DNA of 64,000 nucleotides from assembly GCA_022648325.1 (NCBI GenBank), contig JALCMG010000006.1, positions 79,061-143,060 on the forward strand. Reading direction: 5' to 3'. The stretch comes from Olsenella sp. (lineage in GTDB: Bacteria > Actinomycetota > Coriobacteriia > Coriobacteriales > Atopobiaceae). Position 1 is the first letter of the stretch. Each line of letters opens with the position of its first letter. Below the pieces are notes generated by a model. That model did not search any database. It was not told the DNA's origin and saw nothing but the letters and a program-made list of their open reading frames with translations. This document shows, piece by piece, positions 9,550 through 18,527 of this stretch. The position numbers and the translations under genes are program-made.

Positions 9550-12357
9550 GTGGCAAACGAGTACAAGAAGACGATGAACCTCCCCAAGACGGGGTTTCCA
9601 ATGAGGGCGTCGCTCGCGCAGAACGAGCCCAAGCGCCTCGCCCAGTGGGAGGAGGACAAGCTCTACGAGCAGCTCCTCAAGAAGAACGAGGGGCACGAGA
9701 AGTTCGTGCTTCATGATGGCCCCCCGTACGCCAACGGCCCCATCCACCTGGGTCACGCTCAGAACAAGATCAGCAAGGACATCATCAATCGCTACTGGTC
9801 CATGCGTGGCTACCAGACGCCGTATGTGCCCGGCTGGGACTGCCACGGCCAGCCCATCGAGCACAAGGTCGAGGAGATGCTGGGCACCGAGAAGTTCAAC
9901 CAGCTCCCCACCGTCAAGATCCGCGAGCTCTGCCGCAAGATGGCGGTCGAGCAGGTCGACACCCAGCGCCAGGGCTTCAAGCGCCTGGGCGTGCTGGGCG
10001 AGTGGGACAACCCCTACCTCACCTACGTCCACGACTACGACGCCACCGACGTCGAGATCTTCAAGGCCATCTTCGACAAGGGCGCGATTTATCGCGGCCG
10101 CAAGCCCGTGCACTGGTGCACCCACTGCCACACGGCGCTCGCCGAGGCCGAGATCGAGTATGGCGACGAGGTCTCCCCGGCCATCTTCGTGCGCTTCGAG
10201 ATGACCACCGTGCCTGTCGGCCTCGAGGCCTATAAGGACAACCTCTGGGTGGACATCTGGACCACGACTCCGTGGACCCTTCCCGCCGACGACGCGGTCA
10301 TCCTGCACCCCGAGGCAGACTACGTGGCCGTTGTCGTCGACGGCCGCGCCGAGATCATGGCCGAGGCCCTCGTCGAGAAGGACTGCGCCAAGTTTGGCTA
10401 CGAGTCCTTCGAGCTTGCGCGCTGTGCCGACGGCGAGGTCTGGCGCATGACGGGCGAGGAGCTCTGCCACAACAAGTACAAGCAGCCCATCTTTGGCGAC
10501 CAGGGCGTCGAGGGCGAGTTCATCTACGCTGACTACGTCACGCTCGACGACGGCACTGGCATCGTCCACACCGCCCCCGGCCACGGCGTCGATGACTACA
10601 ACGCGGGCATGCGCTTCAACATTCCCGTGGTCATGCCCGTCGACGACGACGGCAACTTCTACAAGGGCGACGGCATGGGGACCGGCGGCCCGTGGTCCGG
10701 CATGAACGTGAACGACGCCAACCCCAAGATCATCGAGTGGCTCGAGGAGCGCGGCACGCTCATCCTGCATGAGGACATCACCCACAGCTACCCGCACTGC
10801 TGGCGCTGCAAGCAGCCCGTCATCTTCCGCGCCACCAGCCAGTGGTTCGTCTCGATGGACAAGACCGGCCTGCGCAAGGACGCCCTGCGCGAGCTCGAGA
10901 AGGTCAAGTTCTACCCCGCGCACTCCCGCAACCGCATCACCTCGATGGTCGAGGGCAGGCCGGACTGGTGCATCTCTCGCCAGCGCAACTGGGGTGTGCC
11001 CATCCCGGCCTACACCTGCCAGGACTGCGGCGAAACGGTCATGAACGATGCCACGCTCGACAAGGTCATCGAGCTCTTCCGCGAGAAGGGCTCCGACGCC
11101 TGGTTCACCGACGACCCGGCGAGCTACCTGGGCGACGCCTGCGTGTGCCCCAAGTGCGGCAGCCACAACCTCAAGGCGAACACCGACATCCTCGACGTGT
11201 GGTGGGACTCGGGCGTCTCGCACACCGCCGTGTGCAAGCACCGCGGCTACCTCAAGTTCCCCGCCGACATGTACCTCGAGGGCTCCGACCAGCACCGCGG
11301 CTGGTTCATGAGCTCGCTCATGACCTCGGTTGGCGCCTATGACGTGGCCCCCTACAAGTCGATCGTCTCGCAGGGCTTCACGCTGGACGGCCAGGGCCGC
11401 AAGATGTCCAAGTCGCTCGGCAACGTGATTGACCCCAACAAGGAGTGCGACACCCGCGGCGCCGACGTGCTGCGCCTGTGGGTTGCCTCGGTCGACACCT
11501 CGACCGACGTCCCCTGCGACAACACGATCCTCGACCACGTGGGTGACGCGTACCGCAAGATCCGCAACACCTTCCGCTTCCTGCTCGGCGAGATCGAGGA
11601 CCAGTTTGACCCTGCCACCCAGGGCGTTCCCGTTGAGGGCCTCACGCCGTACGACCGCATCACGCTCGCGCACATGTGCGAGGTCCACGACACCGTGGCG
11701 CGCGCGTACGAGGGCTACCGCTTCAACGTGGTTTTCCGCACGCTCTACGACTACGTGACCGAGCTCTCCAACGGCTACCTCAACGCGACGAAGGATCGCG
11801 TCTACTGCGGTGCCACCAACTCGCCCGAGCGCCGCTCCGCGCAGACCACCTGGGCCTACATCCTGTCGATGCTGATCCACGACTTCCAGCCCATCCTGGT
11901 CTACACCACCGACGAGGTCATACCGCACCTGCCGGCCTCCATGCGGGACAACCAGGAGCATGCGGCGCTGCTCGACTGGTACGAGGCTCCCATGGCTGCG
12001 GCCGAGTACGAGCCGCTGCTCGATGCCCACAAGGCCCTCGTCGAGGCGAGGGGTGCCTTCACGAAGGCGTACGAGGAGGCGGCTTCTGCGGGGGTCGTCC
12101 CCGAGAAGACCTCCCAGGCGGCGAGTGCGGCCCTCACCATGCCCGCCGACGCCCTCGAGGTGCTCACCGCAACCGGCATCGACCTTGCCGAGCCCCTCGT
12201 GTGCTCCGCGGTCACGGTCGCCGCAGGCGACGAGTTCTCCGCTGTGGTCTCCCACGCCGAGGGCGAGCGTTGCCCCAGGTGCTGGAACTGGCGCGAGCTT
12301 GGCGAGGATGGCCTCTGCAAGCGCTGCCACGACGCGGTTGAGAGTGCTGCCGAATAG
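9550..12357 (+). CDS. ileS: Isoleucyl-tRNA synthetase
   Basis: This class I synthetase of 935 residues charges tRNA-Ile. The GTG at 9550 is chosen over upstream in-frame starts because GGAGG lies 8 bp before it and because the upstream frame runs back through the T-box terminator. Motifs are PIHLGHAQNK (HIGH-type), KMSKS, and a C-terminal zinc-binding segment CPRCW...CKRC. The editing domain lies between the two class I signatures. Expression is controlled by the T-box leader directly upstream. lspA follows after about 50 bp. Confidence 0.97.
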   Translation: MANEYKKTMNLPKTGFPMRASLAQNEPKRLAQWEEDKLYEQLLKKNEGHEKFVLHDGPPYANGPIHLGHAQNKISKDIINRYWSMRGYQTPYVPGWDCHGQPIEHKVEEMLGTEKFNQLPTVKIRELCRKMAVEQVDTQRQGFKRLGVLGEWDNPYLTYVHDYDATDVEIFKAIFDKGAIYRGRKPVHWCTHCHTALAEAEIEYGDEVSPAIFVRFEMTTVPVGLEAYKDNLWVDIWTTTPWTLPADDAVILHPEADYVAVVVDGRAEIMAEALVEKDCAKFGYESFELARCADGEVWRMTGEELCHNKYKQPIFGDQGVEGEFIYADYVTLDDGTGIVHTAPGHGVDDYNAGMRFNIPVVMPVDDDGNFYKGDGMGTGGPWSGMNVNDANPKIIEWLEERGTLILHEDITHSYPHCWRCKQPVIFRATSQWFVSMDKTGLRKDALRELEKVKFYPAHSRNRITSMVEGRPDWCISRQRNWGVPIPAYTCQDCGETVMNDATLDKVIELFREKGSDAWFTDDPASYLGDACVCPKCGSHNLKANTDILDVWWDSGVSHTAVCKHRGYLKFPADMYLEGSDQHRGWFMSSLMTSVGAYDVAPYKSIVSQGFTLDGQGRKMSKSLGNVIDPNKECDTRGADVLRLWVASVDTSTDVPCDNTILDHVGDAYRKIRNTFRFLLGEIEDQFDPATQGVPVEGLTPYDRITLAHMCEVHDTVARAYEGYRFNVVFRTLYDYVTELSNGYLNATKDRVYCGATNSPERRSAQTTWAYILSMLIHDFQPILVYTTDEVIPHLPASMRDNQEHAALLDWYEAPMAAAEYEPLLDAHKALVEARGAFTKAYEEAASAGVVPEKTSQAASAALTMPADALEVLTATGIDLAEPLVCSAVTVAAGDEFSAVVSHAEGERCPRCWNWRELGEDGLCKRCHDAVESAAE

Positions 12358-12410
12358 GGCTGACAGCGCTGGGTAAACCAGCTGGCGGGAGAGACGTAGA
12401 GGGGGATTTT

Positions 12411-12980
12411 GTGACGGTTGACGCAATGCATAGGTCGAGGTCATGGCGCGGCGCGAGGCTCGTTGTCTTCTGGGTCGTCTGCGTGCTTGCCGTCGTCGTC
12501 GACCAGGTCACGAAGGCCGCCGTGCGTGCGTCTCTCGTCCCCGGGCAGACTAGGGAGTTCATCCCTGGCGTCCTTGATCTTCTGTTTGTGAGAAACACGG
12601 GCGCGGCGTTCTCCATGGGGGAGGGCGCCGGCCCCGTGTTCATCGTCTTCGCGGCTGCGGTGCTTGCATTTGGCATCTGGCTCGTGTGGTCACAGGACGT
12701 GCTCCCCATGTCGCTCGTGGTTTCCGTCGCCTGCGTCTGTGGCGGTGGCGTGGGCAACATGATCGACCGCATGATCTTTGGCTACGTCACGGACTTCTTT
12801 GCCACCGCCTTCATGGACTTCCCGGTCTTCAACGTGGCGGACATCTTTGTCACAGTGGGGATTGCGGTCTCCGTGATTCTCTACTTTGTGCTCGTCGATG
12901 CCCCTGCGAACGCGTCCGAGGATTCCGATGGGTCCGGTGTGTCCGCCTCCCCAAAGGTGGGAGACAGCCAGGATGCCTGA
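12411..12980 (+). CDS. lspA: Lipoprotein signal peptidase (signal peptidase II)
   Basis: LspA is a membrane aspartyl protease that removes signal peptides from prolipoproteins. The 189 residues contain four hydrophobic segments, the FVRNTGAAFSM motif, and GNMIDRM...GYVTDF with the two catalytic Asp regions. The GTG at 12411 follows AGAGGGGGA. The gene sits between ileS and an RluD-type gene, an arrangement common in many bacteria. Its 3' end overlaps the next start by 8 bp, which suggests coupling. Confidence 0.95.
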   Translation: MTVDAMHRSRSWRGARLVVFWVVCVLAVVVDQVTKAAVRASLVPGQTREFIPGVLDLLFVRNTGAAFSMGEGAGPVFIVFAAAVLAFGIWLVWSQDVLPMSLVVSVACVCGGGVGNMIDRMIFGYVTDFFATAFMDFPVFNVADIFVTVGIAVSVILYFVLVDAPANASEDSDGSGVSASPKVGDSQDA

Positions 12981-13989
12981 TCGTCTCGTCGCCCTGCTCG
13001 TGGGGCCAGAGGGTGACGGCGCGCGAATCGACGCGTTTCTCTCCGCACAGGACGGAATGCCGTCGAGAAGCGCCTGCGCCCGTCTTGTCGAGGGGGGTCG
13101 TGTGACCCTCAACGCCACGGCCGTCTCGTCCAAGAGCGAGCGCCTGTGCCTGGGGGACCGCCTGCAGGTGACGCTTCCCGAGGTGGAGCCCGCGGCGGGC
13201 ACCCTTGCCCCCAACCCCTACATACCGCTGGACATCCGCTTCGAGGACCAGTACCTCATGGTTCTCTCCAAGCAGGCGGGTCTCGTGTGCCATCCCAGCC
13301 CCGGTCACGTGGACGACACGCTGGCAAACGCCCTTGTCGCCCATTGCGGCTACGACCACCTTGGGCGCCTCCAGGGCGACGATCGCCCGGGCATCGTGCA
13401 CCGCCTCGATATGGACACGTCGGGGCTCATGGTTGCGGCCAAGGACGACGAGACCCAGAAGGCGCTGCAGGACCTCATTCGCCTTCGCGTGCTCGACCGG
13501 CGCTACGTCACCCTCGTCCAGGGCTACGTCGCACCTGACCAGGGCACCATCGAGAGCGGCATCGCCCGTTCGACGCGGGACCGGCTGCGCATGATGGTGA
13601 CCGACGACTCCGGTGCGCGCGAGGCCATCACCACCTTCACCACGCTCGAGCGCTTTGAGGCGGGGCGCAGGGACGACGGCTACACACTTCTCGAGTGCCA
13701 CCTCTACACCGGGCGCACGCACCAGATTCGTGTGCATATGCGCCACATTGGTCATTGCGTGGTGGGCGACCCCCTCTACGGCTGCGGTGACCTGCGCCAG
13801 AACCTTGGCCTTACCAGGCAGTTCCTTCACTCCTGGCACATCCGCTTCGACCACCCCGTGACGGGGGAGACCATCGAGCTTGCCGACGAGCTGCCGGAGG
13901 ACCTGCGGTCTGTACTAAAATCGCTGAAGGACACCTCAATGGGTCGGACCGAGGCCGGGGAGCGCATCTGCCCGCAGCTCGGTGTGTAA
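12973..13989 (+). CDS. RluA/RluD-family ribosomal large-subunit pseudouridine synthase
   Basis: The protein converts specific uridines in 23S rRNA to pseudouridine. It has 338 residues with an N-terminal S4 RNA-binding domain (about residues 12-75) followed by the catalytic domain containing HRLDMDTSGLM, where the Asp of RLD is the catalytic residue. A C-terminal GRTHQIRVHM motif is also present. The ATG at 12973 overlaps the lspA stop, and AGCCAGG precedes it. RluD is the likeliest paralogue because of the S4 domain and the lspA linkage, but the target position cannot be read from sequence. Confidence 0.92.
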   Translation: MPDRLVALLVGPEGDGARIDAFLSAQDGMPSRSACARLVEGGRVTLNATAVSSKSERLCLGDRLQVTLPEVEPAAGTLAPNPYIPLDIRFEDQYLMVLSKQAGLVCHPSPGHVDDTLANALVAHCGYDHLGRLQGDDRPGIVHRLDMDTSGLMVAAKDDETQKALQDLIRLRVLDRRYVTLVQGYVAPDQGTIESGIARSTRDRLRMMVTDDSGAREAITTFTTLERFEAGRRDDGYTLLECHLYTGRTHQIRVHMRHIGHCVVGDPLYGCGDLRQNLGLTRQFLHSWHIRFDHPVTGETIELADELPEDLRSVLKSLKDTSMGRTEAGERICPQLGV

Positions 13990-14046
13990 CGAATTTCTCC
14001 GCATGCTGCCGCAAGGCGCATGCGGCCACGTGAGAGAGAGCCTTGT

Positions 14047-15351
14047 ATGGAGTTCAACAGGATCGGGCTCACGCCCATCGTTATCTTCAACATAATCGTG
14101 TGGCTCTTCTTCACGCTTGCCTACTTCTACCAGTTTGTCTACCTCATTCGCGTGGCGGCGCGCGGCATGGTCAAGCTGCCGGCCGCCAAGAAGCTGCATC
14201 GCTATGCCTTCTTTATCTCGGCGCACAACGAGGAGCCGGTCATCGGCAACCTGGTTCGCTCGATTCTCGCGCAGGACTACCCGCGCGAGCTCATGGACGT
14301 CTTTGTGGTGTGCGACGCCTGCACCGACAACACCCACGAGGAGGCCGAGCGCGCCGGTGCCATAGTCTGGGACCGAAACGACCTCGCGCGCCGCGGCAAG
14401 AGCTGGGCCATGGACTACGGCTTTGACCGCATCCTCAACGAGTATGGCGACAAGTACGAGGGCTTCTTCGTCTTTGACGCCGACAATCTCGTCTCGCCCA
14501 ACTACACCCGCATCATGAACGACGCCTTCGATGCCGGCTATCTGGTGTGCACGAGCTACCGCAACTCCAAGAACTTCGACTCCAGCTGGATTTCTGCCGC
14601 CAACGCCCTCTGGTTCATGCGCGAGGCCAAGTTCCTGAACAACGCGCGCATGATGGTGGGCACGAGCTGCGCAATCTCTGGCTCTGGCTGGCTCGTCTCG
14701 GGAAAGATCATCAAGGGCATGCACGGGTGGGACTTCCACACCCTTACGGAGGACATCCAGTTCTCCACGTTCTGCTGCGCGAACAACATCCAGATCGGCT
14801 TCGCGCCGGCCGAGTTCTTCGACGAGCAGCCCGTGGCCTTCAAGGCCAGCTGGGTGCAGCGGCTTCGTTGGACCAAGGGCTTCTACCAGGTGTTCTTCTC
14901 GTACTGCCGGGACCTTTTCCACGGGATTCGCCACGGGCGCTTTGCCTCGTACGACATGCTCATGACCATCGCTCCGGGCATGATCCTCACGCTTCTCTCG
15001 GCCTTTGTGAACGCGACCTATCTCATCGTTGGCAGCCTGAGCCACGGCTTCATTGCCACGGAGGCCGAGCTCTCCATGTGCGTGGGGTCGCTGATAATGA
15101 CCTTTGCCTCGATGTACGTGGTGTTCTTCCTGCTCGCCGTCATTACGACCATCTCGGAGCGCAAGCACATCCACTGCCACAAGAGCAGGCGCTGGATTAT
15201 CTTCACGAACCTGTTCACGTTCCCGCTGTTCATGATGACCTACATCCCCATGACCGTGGTGGCCCTGTTCAAGAAGGTCGAGTGGATCCCCACCAAGCAC
15301 GACATTGCCATTAACGTTGAGGACGTGCTGGCGGAGGGTTCCAGCAACTAG
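14047..15351 (+). CDS. Membrane-bound family 2 glycosyltransferase
   Basis: This is a 434-residue processive-type GT2 enzyme related to hyaluronan/cellulose/PNAG synthases. An N-terminal membrane helix (about residues 6-32) precedes the cytoplasmic GT-A domain. The domain carries ISAHNEEPVI, the FDADN (DxD-like) motif, TEDIQ, and QRLRW (QxxRW). Three C-terminal membrane segments follow, starting near residues 305, 345 and 390. The ATG at 14047 is chosen because GAGAGAGAG lies 7 bp upstream; the frame also extends to 14020. The substrate is unknown. There is no partner PilZ or polysaccharide gene nearby, and it may be co-transcribed with lspA and the pseudouridine synthase gene. Confidence 0.88.
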   Translation: MEFNRIGLTPIVIFNIIVWLFFTLAYFYQFVYLIRVAARGMVKLPAAKKLHRYAFFISAHNEEPVIGNLVRSILAQDYPRELMDVFVVCDACTDNTHEEAERAGAIVWDRNDLARRGKSWAMDYGFDRILNEYGDKYEGFFVFDADNLVSPNYTRIMNDAFDAGYLVCTSYRNSKNFDSSWISAANALWFMREAKFLNNARMMVGTSCAISGSGWLVSGKIIKGMHGWDFHTLTEDIQFSTFCCANNIQIGFAPAEFFDEQPVAFKASWVQRLRWTKGFYQVFFSYCRDLFHGIRHGRFASYDMLMTIAPGMILTLLSAFVNATYLIVGSLSHGFIATEAELSMCVGSLIMTFASMYVVFFLLAVITTISERKHIHCHKSRRWIIFTNLFTFPLFMMTYIPMTVVALFKKVEWIPTKHDIAINVEDVLAEGSSN

Positions 15352-15442
15352 CGCGTGCGGGTGTAGGGGGCTGCGGCGATGTGCCGCTTCTCCTCGTCGC
15401 GCCTCGGCCCACGCAGCGCCTCTCCCCGCGCCGCGTGGCGCG

Positions 15443-15482
15443 GATTCCGAACGTTTAAGCCGGTCTAACCGTTCGGAAAATC
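15443..15482. repeat. Family A palindrome, divergent copy
   Basis: GATTCCGAACGTTTA pairs with TAACCGTTCGGAAAATC around a short spacer. A half copy (TAAACGTCCGGAAATTGCA) follows directly. The core differs from other copies (GAACG for GATCG) but keeps the TTTA...TAAC centre and the TTGCA flank. Confidence 0.65.
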
Positions 15483-15728
15483 CTAAACGTCCGGAAATTG
15501 CAAATAAAGCCCACCCACGCAGCAAAATGTGTACAATTTCAATTCGTGACCATTGCCAAATTGCACGCATTCAGGCGTTGGTAGCTTCGAAGCGGTGCGG
15601 CCCCGGGCAAGTCGGGCGTTTCAGGTGCGGCACCGGCGAGAAAAGCGCTGCGGCACCTGTGACCGCACTCCCAACCTGTGGTGCGTTCTCGCAGCTCGGC
15701 AGCCGGGGCCAAAGTGCCGCCCTCCGGA

Positions 15729-15737
15729 TGCTACAAT
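15729..15737 (+). promoter_or_regulatory. Extended -10 promoter for IMP dehydrogenase
   Basis: TGC-TACAAT is an extended -10 located 56 bp before the start codon. There is no clear -35. Confidence 0.55.
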
Positions 15738-15792
15738 GACCCGCAACAGTGGCTACCAGTACCGCATTCGCGGAGAGTAGGAGCGCGCACGC

Positions 15793-17310
15793 ATGGCAAC
15801 GTTCTTCGAAGGGGAATCGCACACCTTCTCTGAGTACCTGCTCGTCCCTGGCTATTCCTCAGCGGAGAACATCCCCGCGAACGTCTCGCTGCGCACGCCC
15901 CTCGTGCGCTACAAGCGCGGAGAGGAGCCGGCGCTAAGCCTCAACATCCCCATGGTCTCGGCCATCATGCAGGCGGTCTCTGGCCCCAAGCTTGCCGTTG
16001 CCCTTGCGCAGGAGGGCGGACTCTCCTTCATCTATGGCTCCCAGAGCGCCGCGGACGAGGCGGCCATGGTACGAGAGGTGAAGTCCTACAAGGCCGGCTT
16101 CGTGGTCTCCGACTCCACGCTCACTCCCGACATGACGCTCGCCCAGGTCATGGACATGAAGGAGCGTACCGGCCACTCCACCATGCCCGTCACCGATGAC
16201 GGCACCTCCCACGGGCACCTCGTGGGCATCGTGACCTCGCGCGACTATCGTCCCTCCCGCGACGATCGCGCCAAGCTCGTCTCGGAGTTCATGACCCCGC
16301 GCGAGAAGATGATCGTCGCCGAGGACGGCACCTCGCTCAAGACCGCCAACGACATCATCTGGGACAACAAGCTCAACCAGCTGCCCATCGTCAATGCCGA
16401 CAACCGCCTGGTCGCGCTTGTCTTCCGCAAGGACTACGACTCCCACAAGTCCCGCCCGGACGAGCTTCTCGACCAGCACAAGCGCTACCTCGTTGGCGCC
16501 GGTATCAACACGCGCGACTACGCCGAGCGCGTTCCCAAGCTCGTCGAGGCAGGCGCCGATGTTCTCTGCATCGACTCCTCCGAGGGCTTCTCGGAGTGGC
16601 AGAAGCGCACGCTCGCGTGGATTCGCGAGAACTATGGCGACTCCGTGCGCGTTGGCGCTGGCAACGTCGTTGACGCCGAGGGCTTCCGCTTCCTCGCAGA
16701 CTGCGGTGCGGACTTCGTGAAGGTTGGCATCGGCGGTGGCTCCATCTGCATCACCCGCGAGCAGAAGGGCATTGGCCGCGGCCAGGCCTCCGCGCTCATC
16801 GACGTGTGCCGCGCCCGCGATGAGTACTTCGAGGAGACCGGCATCTACGTGCCCGTGTGCTCCGACGGCGGCATCGTCTACGACTACCACATGACGCTTG
16901 CCCTGGCCATGGGCGCCGACTTCCTCATGCTCGGTCGCTACTTCGCCCGCTTCGACGAGAGCCCCACGCGCCGCGTCAACGTGAACGGCTCCTACATGAA
17001 GGAGTACTGGGGCGAGGGTTCCGCGCGTGCCCGCAACTGGCAGCGCTACGACCTGGGCGGCAACAAGAAGGGACTCTCGTTTGTCGAGGGTGTCGACTCC
17101 TACGTGCCGTACGCCGGCCCGCTCAAGGAGAACGTCGACAACTCGCTGCTCAAGGTCCGCTCCACGATGTGCAACTGCGGCGCGCTCGACCTGGCGGAGT
17201 TCCGCGACAAGGCCAAGCTCACGCTCGTCTCGGCCACGTCGCTCGTCGAGGGTGGCGCACACGACGTGCTGCTCAAGGACTCCAGCCAGCAGGTGAACTT
17301 CCGCTCGTAG
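15793..17310 (+). CDS. guaB: IMP dehydrogenase, Tritrichomonas foetus-like type
   Basis: This enzyme oxidises IMP to XMP, the committed step to GMP, using NAD. The 505 residues form a TIM barrel interrupted by a CBS pair (about residues 105-220, with GIVTSRDYR). The catalytic loop [13 protein letters not shown] puts the nucleophile at Cys319, and the mobile flap carries Arg418-Tyr419. These are the numbers used for the protist T. foetus enzyme, whose loop and flap ([24 protein letters not shown]) are nearly identical as I recall them. Lys310 and Glu432 occupy the positions linked to weak mycophenolate binding. The ATG at 15793 follows GTAGGAG. A perfect palindrome contains the stop codon. Confidence 0.95.
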   Translation: MATFFEGESHTFSEYLLVPGYSSAENIPANVSLRTPLVRYKRGEEPALSLNIPMVSAIMQAVSGPKLAVALAQEGGLSFIYGSQSAADEAAMVREVKSYKAGFVVSDSTLTPDMTLAQVMDMKERTGHSTMPVTDDGTSHGHLVGIVTSRDYRPSRDDRAKLVSEFMTPREKMIVAEDGTSLKTANDIIWDNKLNQLPIVNADNRLVALVFRKDYDSHKSRPDELLDQHKRYLVGAGINTRDYAERVPKLVEAGADVLCIDSSEGFSEWQKRTLAWIRENYGDSVRVGAGNVVDAEGFRFLADCGADFVKVGIGGGSICITREQKGIGRGQASALIDVCRARDEYFEETGIYVPVCSDGGIVYDYHMTLALAMGADFLMLGRYFARFDESPTRRVNVNGSYMKEYWGEGSARARNWQRYDLGGNKKGLSFVEGVDSYVPYAGPLKENVDNSLLKVRSTMCNCGALDLAEFRDKAKLTLVSATSLVEGGAHDVLLKDSSQQVNFRS

Positions 17311-17348
17311 ATGAGACAAAGGGACAGTCCCTTTGTCTCATCTACGAG
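17304..17348. repeat. 45-bp perfect palindrome overlapping the IMP dehydrogenase stop codon
   Basis: Two 22-bp arms, perfectly complementary, surround a single central A at 17326. The core is AGACAAAGGGAC/GTCCCTTTGTCT. The left arm contains the last codon and the TAG of the IMP dehydrogenase gene. The core resembles a repeat widespread in Gram-positive and coriobacterial genomes, which I know as REP-like sequence associated with REP-type tyrosine transposases. It could also terminate transcription, although no T-run follows. Confidence 0.85.
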
Positions 17349-17392
17349 GGGCTGTTCTCTGCCTTGTCTTGTCTGACGATGGGAGGCCAAGG

Positions 17393-18481
17393 GTGGACGA
17401 GAAGGACTTCGACAACATACGCCGCGCTGGCACCGATGCCGCGCGCCAGGTGGGCGAGGCCTTCTCGCAGATTGACTTCTCTGGCGTCTCGAAGTCGATC
17501 GAGAGGGCCGTTCGCGACGTTGGCCGGCAGCTCAGCGCCTTCGGGCGAGACGAGCGCTCGCCTTACGTTATCAGCGACCTGCAGGACGTGAGCCGGGCGC
17601 GCTGGCGCACGTGGGCCGGCTTTGCGCTTCTCGTCTTCTTGGCGCTTCCCCTGGTTGTTGTGGGGCTGGGCCTTCTCGTCTTTAGCCTGGTATCCGGCGT
17701 TGTGATTCTGGCGCTTGGTGCCATGGCGACAGTTGCCGGCGCGCGGCTTGTGGGCAACGGTACGCACGAGAAGAACTTCGCTCAGACGCTGCAGCGCGTT
17801 GACAGGGCGGTGGGGGAGAGGACGAGCGTTCCCGTGGCCGAGCTTGCTAGCGAGGCAGGCGTTGCCTTGCCGCAGCTTGTCTCGGTTCTTGACGAGGCGA
17901 TTTCGAGGGGGCTCATCCCCGAGGGACGCCTAGGTTCGAGCGGCGGCAAGAGGATGCTCTACCTCACCGAGGAGGCATGGAGCGCGGCGCAGGGGAGAAG
18001 GCCTGCTGCGCAGGTGGCTGGTACCACGGCTGCGGCTTCTGGCACAGTGTCGTCCTCCCTGCCCGGGGAGGCGCGAGAGGTTCTCTCTGCCGCCACTCAG
18101 AGCGTCGAGGGGATTCGTGGCAGCGCATCGAAAATTCGCGAGGACGAGGTCCGCGCGACGCTTGAGAGCGTGGCGGCTAAGAGCGAGGGGATCTGCTCGT
18201 ACGTCATGCATCATCCTGAGGTCGCCTCGCAGTTTAGGCGTGCGACGACGTATTACCTCCCCACGACGGCCAAGCTTGCGGCGTCATACGCGGAGCTGGA
18301 GGGGCATGCCTCCGGTCCCGAGGTCGTGAAGACGCTCACGGAGATGCGCAGCTCGTTTGTGCAGATGGACGACGCGCTCTCAAAGCTGTCGGACGAGCTG
18401 GTGCTCGACCAGTCCATCGACGTCCACAGCGACATCGAGGTTCTGCGTACGATGCTCAAGCAGGACGGCCTCACGGAGTAG
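17393..18481 (+). CDS. XpaC-like (5-bromo-4-chloroindolyl phosphate hydrolysis) family protein
   Basis: This 362-residue protein has an N-terminal segment with two adjacent hydrophobic helices (about residues 68-110) and a soluble C-terminal domain. The C-terminal domain has the YYLPTTAKLAASYAEL signature typical of XpaC-family proteins. The GTG at 17393 follows GGGAGG; a longer frame to 17333 would start inside the palindrome and is not favoured. The biochemical role is not established. XpaC is typically encoded beside TelA, and here a telA gene is the convergent neighbour. The low-complexity Ala/Ser linker near residue 205 is unremarkable. Confidence 0.82.
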   Translation: MDEKDFDNIRRAGTDAARQVGEAFSQIDFSGVSKSIERAVRDVGRQLSAFGRDERSPYVISDLQDVSRARWRTWAGFALLVFLALPLVVVGLGLLVFSLVSGVVILALGAMATVAGARLVGNGTHEKNFAQTLQRVDRAVGERTSVPVAELASEAGVALPQLVSVLDEAISRGLIPEGRLGSSGGKRMLYLTEEAWSAAQGRRPAAQVAGTTAAASGTVSSSLPGEAREVLSAATQSVEGIRGSASKIREDEVRATLESVAAKSEGICSYVMHHPEVASQFRRATTYYLPTTAKLAASYAELEGHASGPEVVKTLTEMRSSFVQMDDALSKLSDELVLDQSIDVHSDIEVLRTMLKQDGLTE

Positions 18482-18494
18482 TGGTGAAACCGAG

Positions 18495-18526
18495 TTGCCG
18501 GGCAGTGGAATCCCACTGCCCGGCAA
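18495..18526. terminator. Family D hairpin between xpaC and telA (bidirectional terminator)
   Basis: Perfect 14-bp arms (TTGCCGGGCAGTGG / CCACTGCCCGGCAA) flank an AATC loop. It lies 13 bp after the xpaC-like stop and 1 bp from the telA stop on the other strand, so it can serve both convergent genes. A related hairpin follows birA at 48669. Confidence 0.75.
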
Positions 18527-18527
18527 A

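Larger units (their letters stand above)
15352..15792. other. 441-bp intergenic region upstream of IMP dehydrogenase
   Basis: There is no convincing gene here. It contains a GC hairpin near 15425-15440, the family A palindrome at 15443-15482 and an A/T-rich stretch at 15495-15565. A CAGGTGC...GCACCTG stem-loop lies at about 15620-15660, and the extended -10 is at 15729. No known purine riboswitch was recognised. Confidence 0.5.

Noticed and set aside
9466..12444. Very long open frame on the minus strand opposite ileS
   Set aside because: Its product has no recognisable domain and mirrors the GC-rich third-position pattern of ileS. Such antisense frames are expected in high-GC genes; a similar one opposite infB (35218-38397) was rejected for the same reason.
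15352..15792. Purine riboswitch ahead of IMP dehydrogenase
   Set aside because: No conserved purine-aptamer core was recognised, and the best promoter lies only 56 bp before the start, leaving too short a leader.
17333..17392. Upstream start for the XpaC-like protein
   Set aside because: It would begin inside the 45-bp palindrome and has no ribosome site; GTG 17393 with GGGAGG is better.
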